Positions 50,601 through 52,858 of a stretch of DNA of 64,000 bases are shown here, in pieces. A model generated the notes under the pieces. The model saw nothing but the letters and a program-made list of their open reading frames with translations. It searched no databases and was not told the origin of the DNA. The position numbers were made by a program, and so were the translations under genes. The first letter of the stretch is position 1. Every line of letters starts with the position of its first letter. Origin of the DNA: Conchocele bisecta. Taxonomy: Eukaryota > Mollusca > Bivalvia > Lucinida > Thyasiridae. The stretch is taken from contig CM055265.1 in assembly GCA_029237695.1 (NCBI GenBank), forward strand, positions 42,153,331-42,217,330, given 5' to 3'.

Positions 50601-51558
50601 TTGACTGTACGTAGTAAAACAGACGTAGACAAATCGGGCCTTAAATGTTCACAGGTGGTCTTTATTGGCAGGGTCATTTATGTGGTAATTGAATAAATGG
50701 GAACGTAAAATGTGGCTGCTATAGACAGGGAATTGCTATTACAAGGTTGTCTTTATCACAGGTCCGACTGTATTACGTATGATTGCAAACGCTCCAGATA
50801 AGTTTGTGTCTAAAGCGTACTATACCCCCTGATTTCAAAATCATTGCGTAGTTTACTTTTAAAAATGGATTATTGATTTTCTTCATTACTAAATAGGGAA
50901 CAAATGATAAAAAATAAAACAAATTTAAACATTCACTTATTTGAGCTGCTTTTTGCATCTCAACAAAGTGAAATTTCAACTTTATGATGGTACATTTTCA
51001 CTACTCAATTTGAAAATCAATGCGTATTTTCACATTGCTGTGCGTATTTTGTACTCCCACTTTTGATAATCAATGCATATTCAGCTAAAAAAATTGCATA
51101 AATACGCCAATACGCACCTTATCTGGAGCTCTGCGACTGTATGTAATACAGTCAAACATCCGCGAACGGCCACCTCTCTACAACAACACCCTCTCTGTAA
51201 CAGCCGAATATTTTATATCCAAAATGTACAATTGTATCTAAATTTTAACTTCCCTACAACAGCCACCGCTCTACAACAGCCAGTTTTGTGTCTTCCCATG
51301 GGTGGCTGTTGTAGAGAGGTTGCATTGTATTACCAATATCTACTTACTACACTTTCCTGTTTTGCCTGTCTCAACTAACGACAAAATGTTGATGAGCTTC
51401 GTTTGGAAGGTTGTAAACTCCTCGTCACTGGCGTCAAACTTGAGAAGAAATTTACGCCACTTGCCGCCAGTTTTCTGTTTACACTCGTGCCAAGATGTAT
51501 CCGTGATTGAATATTGAAGATCCTTCTGTTGCTGATTCAGAGTGACGTTCAGACAGAT
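5912..51558 (-). CDS. RBCK1: LUBAC accessory-subunit gene (HOIL-1/SHARPIN family), eight placed exons
   Basis: Exons, in transcript order: 51558-51348, 43725-43032, 42332-42239, 19559-19358, 16597-16482, 11456-11397, 10188-10015, 6112-5912. Their entry/exit phases run 0-1, 1-2, 2-0, 0-1, 1-0, 0-0, 0-0, 0-end and agree at every junction. The sum is 1752 bp. The predicted domain order is PH-like fold, Ser/Pro linker, LUBAC-tethering motif, ubiquitin-like domain, Pro-rich linker, NZF and a charged tail. In vertebrates HOIL-1 and SHARPIN bind HOIP through the tethering motif and UBL, and the complex makes Met1-linked ubiquitin chains in the cytoplasm for NF-kB and cell-death control. The PH-like exon resembles SHARPIN, and the segment after the NZF resembles HOIL-1. 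The gene symbol is therefore a family-level choice. Introns are 0.7-22.7 kb and repeat-filled. The start codon is not fixed; it lies upstream of 51558, possibly in the candidate exon at 57510-57415. Confidence 0.8.
6906..8910. mobile_element. 2-kb TIR DNA transposon with TA target duplication
   Basis: The termini are inverted: TACCGTATTCTTGCGATTAT at left and ATAATCGCAAGAATACGGTA at right, followed inward by aagacgca / tgcgtctta. The flanking 173-bp repeat unit (aatagaag-tata-ac) is interrupted exactly at TA, so TA is the duplicated target. The interior shows only short ORFs and no transposase I recognise, so it is a non-autonomous or decayed copy. A foldback piece (gagacggttcaaatgagtgg) lies near 8195-8240. 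Confidence 0.8.
9425..9705. repeat. (GGAC)n tracts flanking a foldback
   Basis: Tetranucleotide tracts lie at 9430-9465 and 9635-9700. Between them an inverted pair, cattagggtacttatgtggc and gccacataagtaccctaatg, forms a ~165-bp stem-loop. The same plan (ACGG tract, foldback, ACGG tract) recurs at 26055-26252 with different arms. Confidence 0.75.
9893..9995. repeat. Inverted relative of the 39-bp minisatellite unit
   Basis: It has aaaaggggtcagtgac and then, in reverse sense, ggccccttcttccactggcc. The elements ggggtcagtg and tggaagaag are those of the 39-bp unit at 49499-50485. It may be a fossil progenitor or the end of the same element. Confidence 0.45.
10015..10188 (-). CDS. RBCK1: HOIL-1/SHARPIN-family gene, exon 7 (NZF zinc finger)
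   Basis: It is exactly 58 codons between gttgtag|ACGGGG and GCG|GTAAGG, phase 0 at both ends. It begins [20 protein letters not shown] and continues VCANPRP. This is the Npl4-type zinc finger signature W-x-C-x2-C-x10-C-x2-C with the NQPTRPGC motif typical of HOIL-1, SHARPIN and related ubiquitin-binding NZFs. All four zinc-ligand cysteines are present. After the finger the sequence AEYKVPDEYVITEKEKQRLK lines up in spacing and charge with the segment behind the NZF of HOIL-1, which vertebrate SHARPIN lacks. The expected role is binding of (linear) ubiquitin chains by LUBAC. Confidence 0.93.
10312..10530. mobile_element. MITE family 1 with TTAA ends
   Basis: It is bounded by TTAACCCTTACACCGCTATC and GTAGCGTTCTAAGGGTTAA. 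The interior has the gacagcactttagaat / agtctgaagtgctgtc stem. Non-coding. Confidence 0.8.
10563..10745 (+). repeat. SINE-A, 5' part
   Basis: It contains tttgtttgtttatttg, tggtgtttaacggc and the pol III B-box-like GGGTTCGATCTCG. The body stops after tacatctcgtt. The complete copy is at 63600-64000. Confidence 0.65.
10799..10871. mobile_element. Palindromic Tc1/mariner-type MITE
   Basis: It is a 73-bp palindrome, TACAGTGGAACCTCTCTAAA at left and its inverse ttagagaagttccactgta at right, flanked by TA. CAGT ends with TA targets are the Tc1/mariner pattern. Too short to code. Confidence 0.8.
11101..11337. mobile_element. MITE family 2 with TTAA ends
   Basis: It runs from TTAACCCTATCACCCCTAAG to GTGTTGAAAGGGTTAA. 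It contains actagtccatttatgaaaa and cagatcctgatgagacggct. Other copies lie at 22132-22369 and 54777-54943, with partial copies at 15253-15360 and 17570-17740. Confidence 0.75.
11397..11456 (-). CDS. RBCK1: HOIL-1/SHARPIN-family gene, exon 6 (short linker)
   Basis: The frame LQQVQLAGSGDSSVSYDEAH ends at a strong donor (CCAC|GTAAGT) and joins exon 7 in phase 0. The start is ambiguous because the acceptor is a run of closely spaced AGs (tag-gtcag-ctgcag-cag). Only starts at 11456, 11450 or 11447 keep the frame, so alternative acceptors would add or drop one to three residues. The exon is a flexible acidic/serine linker between the Pro-rich exon 5 and the zinc finger. Upstream of it lies a tetranucleotide array whose in-frame translation (SQSV repeats) should not be taken for protein. 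Confidence 0.7.
11505..11713. repeat. Tetranucleotide microsatellite (ATTG/GGCT/GACT)n
   Basis: Three related blocks follow one another: gattgattggtt (11505-11570), ggctggctggct (11571-11605) and gactgactgact (11606-11695), closed by gattgattga. Point mutations seem to have been spread by slippage. It lies 49 bp upstream of exon 6 in the transcript sense, near its acceptor. Confidence 0.95.
12357..12426. repeat. Perfect short hairpin
   Basis: The arms aaaatgcagcagttgcattt and aaatgcaactgctgcatttt meet at gccgactcggc. The stem is over 30 bp with a tiny loop. Its family is unknown. Confidence 0.7.
12548..12623. repeat. Foldback gttaccactcat/atgagtggtaac
   Basis: The arms aaagtgtatggtgttaccac and gtggtaacaacatatacttt surround cagtctcgaggagacgg. 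The same stem, with other flanks, occurs at 31705-31778 and in part at 8195-8245 and 53700-53725. It is a mobile foldback family. Confidence 0.65.
12990..13245. repeat. Diverged 140-bp tandem units (TGACCTTG type)
   Basis: It shares cagcgaccttcaccttgggt, caaagcaccatccc and agacacacatta with the cleaner pair of units at 45000-45300. It closes with tacgtacatgga as that pair does. Confidence 0.5.
13337..13581. mobile_element. Foldback family P (gcaaagtatactttgagg)
   Basis: The outer arms gcaaagtatactttgaggga and its inverse bracket a central perfect palindrome (attacattatcacagccatt / aatggctgtgataatgtaat). The right end continues tgatgaaataggctac. Other copies are at 18359-18620, 44682-44985, and split at 34773-34934 with 40301-40379. 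Confidence 0.75.
13582..13660 (+). repeat. SINE-A tail fragment
   Basis: It carries caggtctccattcggaattc, ggtaaggatgaaccc and cgatcgttaaattaccc, identical in order to the tail at 63920-63975. Confidence 0.55.
13782..14180. mobile_element. hAT-type MITE H1, copy 1 (right end lost)
   Basis: It opens CAGAGCTCCAGATCAGCTGC, then tacccaattaaaattgcc. It has the central stem tttcattagaattgtctcc/ggagacaattctaatgaaa and ends ...ctaattccttatc without the ggagccctg terminus. CAG...CTG ends are typical of hAT elements. Confidence 0.7.
14361..14712. mobile_element. Foldback family F, copy 1
   Basis: Positions 14361-14512 form a near-perfect ~150-bp palindrome from ggaatgaatggcc to ggccattcattcc, with its centre at ggaaggcc. 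An appended module from ataattccagca to tgctggaattat has its own inverted ends. Other copies are at 21041-21789 (double), 42564-42957, 54156-54510 and 61032-61386. Confidence 0.8.
14716..14870. repeat. Family G repeat (gtagatcctgatc)
   Basis: It contains agtgtagatcctgatt, ctgatctggatctacactgg and ataagcccc-type motifs shared with 13645-13745, 33758-34000, 54560-54715, 56490-56800 and 58265-58500. The motif is largely self-complementary between copies. Confidence 0.55.
14995..15165 (-). repeat. SINE-B, minus orientation
   Basis: The minus strand carries the B-box GGGTTCAAACC with the atactttcatagtatt body and ggtctgtcggatgag. It is a closer match to 398-575 than to the other copies. Confidence 0.6.
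15253..15360. mobile_element. MITE family 2, partial
   Basis: It has ggggtgaaagggttaac, then ttcaaccctaaggaactgga and ttcgtccatttatgaaaagg. It is truncated where the palindromic AT-rich tract begins. Confidence 0.55.
15372..15735. repeat. Quasi-palindromic GTAT/ATAC-rich tract
   Basis: Some 360 bp consist almost only of permutations of short self-complementary words: cgtacggtatgtttgtaccg, gtatgtttgtattgtac, atatcgtatag, catacgatat. No single period holds. Smaller pieces lie at 16150-16205 and 44095-44130, both next to hAT-type MITE copies. The origin is unclear. Confidence 0.6.
15771..16149. mobile_element. hAT-type MITE H1, copy 2
   Basis: It runs from gctgcgtatttgcgtaaata to cttatctggaaccctg. 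It contains the stem tttcattagaattgtctcca and its inverse. The left CAGAGCTCC terminus is degraded. Confidence 0.7.
16247..16322. repeat. Hairpin (tttgcacccacaaa)
   Basis: The arms caaacatatttttgcaccca and tgggtgcaaaaatatgtttc meet at caaatgactttg, and are extended by atggcta / tagccat. It lies 160 bp downstream of exon 5 in the transcript sense. Confidence 0.65.
16482..16597 (-). CDS. RBCK1: HOIL-1/SHARPIN-family gene, exon 5 (Pro-rich linker)
   Basis: It has an acceptor cctttacag|ATGTG and donor AAACAG|GTAACG, entering in phase 1 (the G of exon 4 plus AT gives Asp) and leaving in phase 0. It encodes a disordered segment DVKPTELPPPPTPATAGS followed by SPGSLPGSRHSPTPPPLAHK. The position between UBL and NZF matches the proline-rich spacer of HOIL-1. 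No domain is expected. The length (116 bp) fits both phases exactly. Confidence 0.85.
16620..17225. repeat. ~60-bp tandem array beside exon 5
   Basis: Units carry gtttccacaacaaa...cttgagcttatgataacggg...agtaaagt; about seven are seen, plus an outlier at 17738-17760. The array begins some 25 bp from the exon 5 acceptor and is interrupted by the MITE at 16835-17085. Confidence 0.7.
16835..17085. mobile_element. MITE family 1 inserted in the 60-bp array at TTAA
   Basis: It is bounded by TTAACCCTGAGACAGG and GTAGCGGTCTAAGGGTTAA, with the 60-bp repeat continuing on both sides. The core stem is cttcagaatcatttcc / ggaaatgattctgaag. Confidence 0.8.
17228..17400. repeat. Dispersed repeat, inverse of 255-420
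   Basis: It contains catgcccactcagtaggcac and atatcagagacatcatctga, the reverse complements of segments near 360-415. Confidence 0.55.
17570..17740. mobile_element. MITE family 2, partial
   Basis: It has cacaaaagggttttcggact, agtccatgtat, gaagatcctgatgagccggc and the terminus gtgttgaaagggttaa. The left end is not recognisable. Confidence 0.55.
18225..18960 (+). mobile_element. AGAAAATGTG-class tandem-core element with foldback P inside
   Basis: It opens agaaaatgtgttcatagaac, repeats the ggagataatccatgaccc unit, carries a degraded (ACGG)n near 18850-18910 and closes with the hairpin gccccctccac / gtggtggggc. Foldback P (18359-18620) is inserted within it. The interior codes for nothing. Confidence 0.6.
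18359..18620. mobile_element. Foldback family P, copy 2
   Basis: It has gtagcctatttcatcaacat at left, the central attacattatcacagccatt palindrome, and ctccctcggctactgat at right. One outer arm is partly deleted. Confidence 0.7.
18990..19250. repeat. Dispersed repeat D
   Basis: It shares gggatttaacat, cccccatgttaaatttcc and aataaaatcaatatt with 57120-57400. In both places it lies just 3' of an exon donor on the minus strand (exon 4 here, the candidate exon there). Confidence 0.5.
19358..19559 (-). CDS. RBCK1: HOIL-1/SHARPIN-family gene, exon 4 (second half of UBL)
   Basis: The acceptor gtttacag|ATGTTG and donor CCCACTG|GTGAGT enclose 202 bp, phase 0 to 1. It reads MLMKHMFPVEVQSWIIGKRI, then PPDTDTLAQC and a SAFLYLTSARSAGL segment. 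This follows the second half of the HOIL-1/SHARPIN ubiquitin-like domain closely (a G/FP-V-x-QxWxIGxRL, D-x-x-TL, AYLYLLSARxxxL pattern). In LUBAC this UBL packs against the UBA region of HOIP. Exon 3 supplies the first half of the domain and the two join in phase 0. The CpG content is higher than in the flanking introns. Confidence 0.92.
19598..19657. repeat. Hairpin beside exon 4
   Basis: The arms gtctgtggctgaaacctgtt and aacaggtccaaccacagac form a stem-loop 38 bp upstream of the exon 4 acceptor in transcript sense. Confidence 0.5.
19740..20920. repeat. Degenerate ~165-175-bp repeat with periodic ATGGCCGCCAT motif
   Basis: The motif recurs at 19912 (aagatggccgccaa), 20073 (catggtcgccattt), 20233 (atatggccgacc), 20408 (aaaatggccgccatttt) and 20757 (aagatggccaccatttt), i.e. 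near multiples of 165-175 bp. The rest of each unit is strongly diverged. An inverted copy occupies 32060-33690. The motif resembles the core AAGATGGCGGC bound by YY1; that role is inference. Confidence 0.55.
21041..21789. mobile_element. Foldback family F, copy 2: double, tail-to-tail
   Basis: The unit palindrome is 21041-21192 and the module with ataattccagca ends extends to 21393. It is followed at once by an inverted copy of that module (21399-21610) and by a second, altered arm ending gccattcattcct. The second arm contains the hairpin caattggcgataaaaaatta, also present at 61640-61770. Confidence 0.75.
22033..22415. mobile_element. hAT-type MITE (CAGGCCCGTACGCAGG) with MITE family 2 inside
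   Basis: The ends CAGGCCCGTACGCAGG and CTGCGTACGGGCCTG are inverted repeats with hAT-like CAG/CTG tips. The 5 bp gtgtc stands on both sides. A family 2 MITE (22132-22369) sits inside with its TTAA ends intact. Confidence 0.75.
22132..22369. mobile_element. MITE family 2 with TTAA ends
   Basis: It runs from TTAACCATTTCACCCCTAAA to GTGTTGAACGGGTTAA and contains gcagatcctgatgaaacggc. Confidence 0.75.
22906..23302. mobile_element. hAT-type MITE H1, copy 3
   Basis: It runs from taagctgcgtatttgcatat to cttatctggagccctg. The internal stem attagaattgtctccaagga and its inverse is intact. Confidence 0.75.
23698..23865. mobile_element. Perfect foldback family N
   Basis: The arms gttagcttaacggactgtta and taacagtccgttaagctaac are continuous to the centre at ctctgttttaacagag. 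A half copy lies at 56806-56876. Confidence 0.75.
24162..26274 (+). mobile_element. ACTAGAAA-class tandem-core element (outer)
   Basis: It opens ACTAGAAAATGTGTTCATAG. The units are ~160-170 bp (gtgaccttgaccctgggctt ... gaaagaaaacagaaattata) at about 24250-24402 and 25521-26040. Then follow (GGAC)n, a foldback (aatacttgttgggtttttac and its inverse), (GGAC)n and an end tcgtggtggggcataa. An inner element of the same class interrupts the second unit at 24403-25520. Confidence 0.7.
24403..25520 (+). mobile_element. ACTAGAAA-class tandem-core element (inner)
   Basis: It opens ACTAGAAAAAGTCGATGGCG with the palindrome CGATGGCGCGCCATCG. Six to seven ~165-bp units follow (gaaattctgagtccgaaagg, ggagataatccatgatggag, gaattcactttgcgca), then (ACGG)n at 25420-25470 and the hairpin tatacccatttttttt / aaaaaagtgggtata. 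The host reads cagaa|attataagat across the site, as in its intact sister unit at 25850, so the junctions are known to within a base or two. Confidence 0.75.
26275..26520. repeat. Relic of the 175-bp unit plus a perfect hairpin
   Basis: Positions 26275-26350 hold aaatattccaaagggtgttc and gggagataagt, a unit of the array at 30571-31400. From 26437 to 26518 the arms caattattgactagtgagcc and ggctcactagtcaataattg form a hairpin. Confidence 0.55.
26530..27450. repeat. Four long A-rich tandem units
   Basis: Each unit has a poly-A/gaaaaaaa stretch, aataatgctygctactgg, tttttaatagtcctatattt, atctgcacaggtccacat and caacacagtttacggaaatg. Units start near 26570, 26760, 26935 and 27235. No coding potential; class unknown. 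Confidence 0.7.
27614..30581 (+). mobile_element. ACAAGA...CTAA tandem-core element, copy 2
   Basis: It opens ACAAGAGCTGTAGGAGAACG and closes with the hairpin attctttgaatagtcgagCTAA. The core is ~185-bp units (aagtaattcaagaggaaatg, taggtcaaggtcaaatatag, gtattccat..acaagcttgac) and a GACGCC run. A copy with the same ends is at 35505-39895. Non-coding. The CTAA-after-hairpin end resembles Helitron 3' ends (CTRR). No Rep/helicase is present. Confidence 0.7.
27712..29115 (+). mobile_element. Nested ACTAGAAATG-class element with ~160-bp units
   Basis: It opens ACTAGAAATGTGGCCTGTCG. Units carry tgaccttcaactgtgacctt, ggacgtaggtgcgtggttat and ttgataatccatgcatcggt, about eight times. It replaces part of a core unit of the surrounding element. 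The right end is blurred: no microsatellite or 3' hairpin is seen, so it is truncated. A 5' end of the same type lies at 52187. Confidence 0.65.
30571..31410 (+). repeat. 175-bp tandem array (five units) with terminal hairpin
   Basis: Units contain gggagataactaaaaaatta, gcaagagttgtcattcttgt, gtggtctatgcatgtgtgaa and atattccaaagggtgg. The array ends in cggacgcggacgcgg and the hairpin tatcccccgac / gtccgggggata (31379-31407). Joined open frames of up to 176 codons here are repeat translation, not a gene. Confidence 0.75.
31705..31940. repeat. Two adjacent foldbacks
   Basis: The first (31705-31778) has arms aagtgtatgttgttaccact and its inverse. The second (31838-31938) has arms gtaagtgcacacacgaacga and its inverse around aggttggaaccaacct. 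The left arm of the second also occurs once more at 31640-31695, outside the first foldback. Confidence 0.7.
32060..33690. repeat. Inverted copy of the ATGGCCGCCAT repeat region
   Basis: In reverse complement this matches 19740-20920: for example atttgcataaacaatatggc with ggctgccagtgaa (33520-33545) against atttgcataaacaagatggc at 19898. Further motifs are tgtaaaatggcggtcatctt (32697), ataaaatggcggtcatc (33012), actgccatcttg (33170) and aaaatggcgacc (33352). It is strongly diverged, AT-rich and without exons I can support. Confidence 0.5.
33758..34000. repeat. Family G repeat, self-complementary
   Basis: It contains gtgtagatccagatcagcct, then gcacattctgatcaggatct, and closes ataagcccctatttctccag as the inverse of its start. 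Confidence 0.6.
34048..34312. repeat. Two adjacent foldbacks
   Basis: The first (34048-34148) pairs atatcaagtttatcag with ctgataaacttgatat. The second (34182-34312) pairs gatacaatcatgggct with agcccatgattgtat and contains acaatacatttggt / accaaatgtattgt. Confidence 0.65.
35505..39895 (+). mobile_element. ACAAGA...CTAA tandem-core element, copy 1 (middle of nest)
   Basis: It has the same ends as 27614-30581: ACAAGAGCTGTAGGAGAACA and a hairpin closing gaatagtcgagCTAA. About ten ~185-bp units. At the host junction, gaaataataggt...taaa | taaaaatggtcacatgttg reads without a gap in the element copy near 47620-47660. It is interrupted at 37569-39322. Confidence 0.75.
37569..39322 (+). mobile_element. 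ACAAGAATTCCG tandem-core element (innermost)
   Basis: It opens ACAAGAATTCCGCCACGGAA with the hairpin ccgccacggaagcgg. Nine ~176-bp units follow (acaagtaaataaatgacctt, gtgcgtaatgaagcatcatc, gttaaagagatattgtgaaa), then ggacgacgcggacgacg and twin hairpins cgcgcctctgctaaagcagg. Removing it restores the host unit gactaaaaacc exactly. A shorter relative opens at 59877. Confidence 0.75.
40400..42238 (-). repeat. 27-bp minisatellite derived from UBL exon 3
   Basis: The unit on the minus strand is CTCAAACCCACAGTCACCAT followed by TCAAGCT; it encodes LKPTVTIQA. It begins directly at the splice donor of exon 3, where the first intron bases repeat the exon (ATCAC-TCAAGGTCAAA in both). More than 50 units run to about 40790. 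Diverged longer units follow to 40438, including FKPTVTIRDVENK (near 40630) and IDTMQDLENK with its own copy of the donor AACAAG|GTCAGT at 40438. Because the unit is a multiple of three and lacks stops in several frames, long open frames exist on both strands (up to 501 codons, minus strand). Read on from exon 3 in its own frame, the array meets a stop after 21 codons. It therefore lies in intron 3 and is not expected to be translated. Confidence 0.9.
42239..42332 (-). CDS. RBCK1: HOIL-1/SHARPIN-family gene, exon 3 (first half of UBL)
   Basis: The acceptor tggttgcag|TTTGAAG and donor AACAAG|GTCAGT bound 94 bp, entering phase 2 (AA+T gives Asn) and leaving phase 0. It reads LKVYIEDKEASGGNITLKVK, then FTDTIRDLKNK. 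This is the first beta hairpin and helix start of the ubiquitin-like fold. It matches the HOIL-1 layout in which a VxVED strand and a T-x-L-x-V strand precede an M/I-T-V-x-x-L-K helix. It was too short to stand out as an ORF and was found by requiring phase 2 to 0 between exons 2 and 4. The array on its 3' side is a copy of its last codons. Confidence 0.9.
42564..42957. mobile_element. Foldback family F, copy 3, inside the 699-bp intron 2
   Basis: The palindrome is 42608-42762 (aaggatgaatgac ... gccattcattcc) with the attached module ending gtgctggaattat. It fills more than half of the shortest intron but one, 75 bp from exon 2. Confidence 0.75.
43032..43725 (-). CDS. RBCK1: HOIL-1/SHARPIN-family gene, exon 2 (linker and LUBAC-tethering motif)
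   Basis: The acceptor acatttcag|CCTATATG and donor TTTAA|GTATGT bound 694 bp, phase 1 to 2. The first ~160 codons are Ser/Pro/Asp-rich with no domain I recognise (LRKSISDSSVALDTS, PSSDVVTKVNFP). The last ~60 codons carry EEVATKTAKLLQTAINDGDQ, an AKEYAAKLAAENV segment and LVTINIRPKETPEKD. This lines up with the N-terminal helices and first strand of human HOIL-1 (MALSLTRAVAGGDE, IWLAEQRVPLSVQLKP). In vertebrates that region is the LUBAC-tethering motif through which HOIL-1 and SHARPIN pair with each other and with HOIP. The internal ATG at 43720 is probably not the start, since exon 1 splices in upstream in frame. Confidence 0.92.
43832..44376. mobile_element. hAT-type MITE H1, two copies, one broken
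   Basis: The first copy (43832-44093) opens CAGAGCTCCAGATAAGCTGC but loses its centre and right end. The second (about 44125-44376) has lost its left end and closes cttatctggagccctg. Between them stands a caatattatacgtatatggt scrap also found beside the copy at 16149. This looks like one element rearranged by insertion or gene conversion. Confidence 0.6.
44682..44985. mobile_element. Foldback family P, copy 3
   Basis: It runs from ttgatttcaccaacattgca to tgatgaaatcgactac, with gcaaagtatacttatctagc doubled on each side and the central palindrome shortened (ttacattttggctgtgataa). Confidence 0.7.
44995..45345 (+). repeat. Two 175-bp units with ccttgggcggtcgga
   Basis: The units at 44995-45165 and 45166-45300 share agtcctcagtgacctt, gcaaaacaaagcaccatccc and aaatattatcaaaattggtg. 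They end in cgtacgtacgtacatgg. A leader copy is at 44625-44680. Confidence 0.65.
45579..48070 (+). mobile_element. ACAAGAAACGAGG...CCTGGCTAA element, copy 2
   Basis: It has the same ends and core as 34935-40300. It carries a different inner insertion at 46066-47544. Near its 3' end are gcccgccgcccgcc runs (47970-48018) as in copy 1 (40210-40250). Confidence 0.75.
46066..47544 (+). mobile_element. ACAAGAGGG...GTGAGCTAA Helitron-like element
   Basis: It opens ACAAGAGGGCCATGATGGCC with the palindrome GGGCCATGATGGCCC. It closes with the hairpin agctcacatgagcttcgctc / aggtgagct and CTAA. The core is about three ~420-bp units (tttttagatggcggccatct, caccagagtgatcgcctc, ccacgggccacgcccatttt). A hairpin followed by CTAA resembles Helitron 3' termini. 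I recall this element type from bivalve sequences but cannot name an entry. No coding capacity. Confidence 0.7.
48219..49424. mobile_element. 1.2-kb TIR element with TA ends (Tc1/mariner-like)
   Basis: The termini TACAGTGAAATCGC and GCGATTTTACTGTA are inverted and continue inward (gatggc / gccatc). The interior has no transposase frame that I recognise. The class follows from CAGT tips and TA. Confidence 0.6.
49499..50485 (+). repeat. 39-bp minisatellite (ggggtcagtggaagaaag)
   Basis: About 25 units of ggggtcagtggaagaaaggg plus gctaagtcatagaattgaa. The period is mostly exact at 39 bp (13 codons), so the second half stays open for 138 codons (GLSHRIEGVSGRK). Variants at the agcggc/aggggc position form an alternating pattern in the left half. 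The array closes in a hairpin, agcagggggctaa / ttagccccctgct (50463-50504). Confidence 0.9.
50788..51133. mobile_element. hAT-type MITE H2, copy 1
   Basis: It opens cgctccagataagtttgtgt and closes accttatctggagctctg. The body (tggattattgattttcttca, ttatttgagctgc, tgcgtattttgtactcccac) is shared with 60743-61447 and, in part, 44400-44600. The same tips as H1 with a different interior indicate shared transposition machinery. Confidence 0.65.
51147..51329. mobile_element. TA-flanked MITE 18 bp from exon 1 donor
   Basis: The left end TACAGTCAAACATCCGCGAA with cctctctacaac and the right end gttgtagagaggttgcattg-TA are inverted. Interior segments such as ctacaacagccaccgctcta repeat in alternate sense. 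Tc1/mariner-type tips. Confidence 0.7.
51348..51558 (-). CDS. RBCK1: HOIL-1/SHARPIN-family gene, exon 1 as placed (PH-like)
   Basis: The acceptor gtttctttatag|ATCTG and donor AAGTGTA|GTAAGT bound 211 bp, phase 0 to 1. The last base A joins CC of exon 2. It reads ICLNVTLNQQQKDLQYSITD, then TSWHECKQKTGGKWRKFLLK and FDASDEEFTTFQTKLINILS. The order of strands, a GG turn, an L-x-F strand and a closing helix with spaced hydrophobics parallels the C-terminal half of the SHARPIN N-terminal PH superfold (SYTI, QHEL, GG, L-LHF, WAVLV). Similarity is at the level of pattern, not high identity. HOIL-1 of vertebrates has no such domain. The first half of the fold must lie in an upstream exon. Confidence 0.8.
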
Positions 51559-51569
51559 CTATAAAGAAA

Positions 51570-52135
51570 CAGGGATCCAGATAAGGAATTAGTAATTGAG
51601 TATTGTCACTCCATCATTTCTGAAACAATTGCAGGGCTGTAGCCATGTTGAGGCGAACCGAGGCAGTTGCCTCGGTAGAAATTTTGCCGATTTTTTTTTT
51701 TTACGATGCGGGTCTAGCTACGCGCTCCCACTGGATACACGTTTTATAAGATTTGCCTCGGTACATTTTTACCTCTGGCTACGGCCCTGAATTGGGTATT
51801 TGAAAATTCTAATTGGGTAAAATAAAATCACACTACTGTTTACACATCAACAGACAGCAATTATTGAATAGTTTGCTTCGAAATGAAAACATGTCTTGGC
51901 ATTTCATTAGAATTGTCTCCAAATGGAGACAATTCTAATGAAATACCAAGATGTGTTTTCATGTGACATGAGAAAAATATGCTATATGTGTGGTCTGTTT
52001 ATTGTTTTCTGCAGCATGATAAAGGTACCACAAAATTTCTGTTGCTTTTTGATACTCGCTACTTCCGATTTCAATTGGGATTTTGGCAATTTTAATTGGG
52101 TATTTAAGCAAATGCGCAGCTTATCTGGAGCACTG
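51570..52135. mobile_element. hAT-type MITE H1, copy 4, 11 bp from exon 1 acceptor
   Basis: It is in inverse orientation: CAGGGATCCAGATAAGG at left and cttatctggagcactg at right, with the tttcattagaattgtctcc stem. The flanks taaagaaa and tgaagata differ at two of eight positions and may be a worn 8-bp duplication. The segment 51630-51790 (gcctcggtagaaattttgcc) is a further insertion. Confidence 0.7.
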
Positions 52136-52186
52136 AAGATATAAAGCGGTTTCTTTTATCTAGTTATTCAGCATTGTCTAAACTAT

Positions 52187-52380
52187 ACTAGAAATGTGGC
52201 TTGTCGGCACACTACTGCCCCCGCTGGCAGCCAACACAAGGGCACATTTGAAAATATAAAAGGCCGGTGGACCATGGACAACATGATAGAGGACCATCAG
52301 AGGAATGCGCGTGTGAAATAGGAAGTAGTTATGTGAAAGCAAACAGAAATTATGACATTTACCTGAGCACACTCCTGAGA
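52187..52380 (+). repeat. 5' end of an ACTAGAAATG-class element
   Basis: It opens ACTAGAAATGTGGCTTGTCG, like 27712, then follows with one partial unit (aggaccatcagaggaatgcg, gaaattatgacatttacctg). Truncated. Confidence 0.55.
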
Positions 52381-52384
52381 ATAA

Positions 52385-52570
52385 AATGAAAGTGAATGGG
52401 TTTAACATCCCAGCAGCGGGTAAGGTCATATAGAGATGAGACCACAACAGACCAGTGGGATGGAAATACTATGCAAGTATTTCTTACGCCTAAAGTGAGG
52501 ATTGAACTCACAACGTCCCGTAATGAAGGCCAATGCCATATCCTCTAGGCCACGGCCCATCTGTAGCACG
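52385..52570 (-). repeat. SINE-B, minus orientation, diverged
   Basis: It contains agaccagtgggatggaaata and the complement of a worn B-box (aggattgaactcacaacg). Confidence 0.55.
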
Positions 52571-52756
52571 CTCCTGTAGCCGGATAACGATCTTTATCCC
52601 GTCAACACAGTGAGTATGTGCCGTGAAACACGGTGCCGTGAAACATTTTTGATATCCTGTCAATACGACCTAATCACTGTGTATGAATATTTGCGGTGAC
52701 TGGGGTTATTTTTTTGCAGTTTAAAGCCATTTGTAGGTGTTGACGGGATAAATAGA

Positions 52757-52858
52757 ATAGTAGGTTAGTGCCGTGAATGGGAAAAATATCTGGCGCGGTT
52801 TCCTAAGCCTTGCCAGATATTTTTTCCCAATCACGGCACTAACTTACTATTCTCTATA
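52757..52858. repeat. Foldback (ttagtgccgtga)
   Basis: The arms gaatagtaggttagtgccgt and acggcactaacttactattc enclose gggaaaaatatctggc / gccagatattttttccc. Confidence 0.7.
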
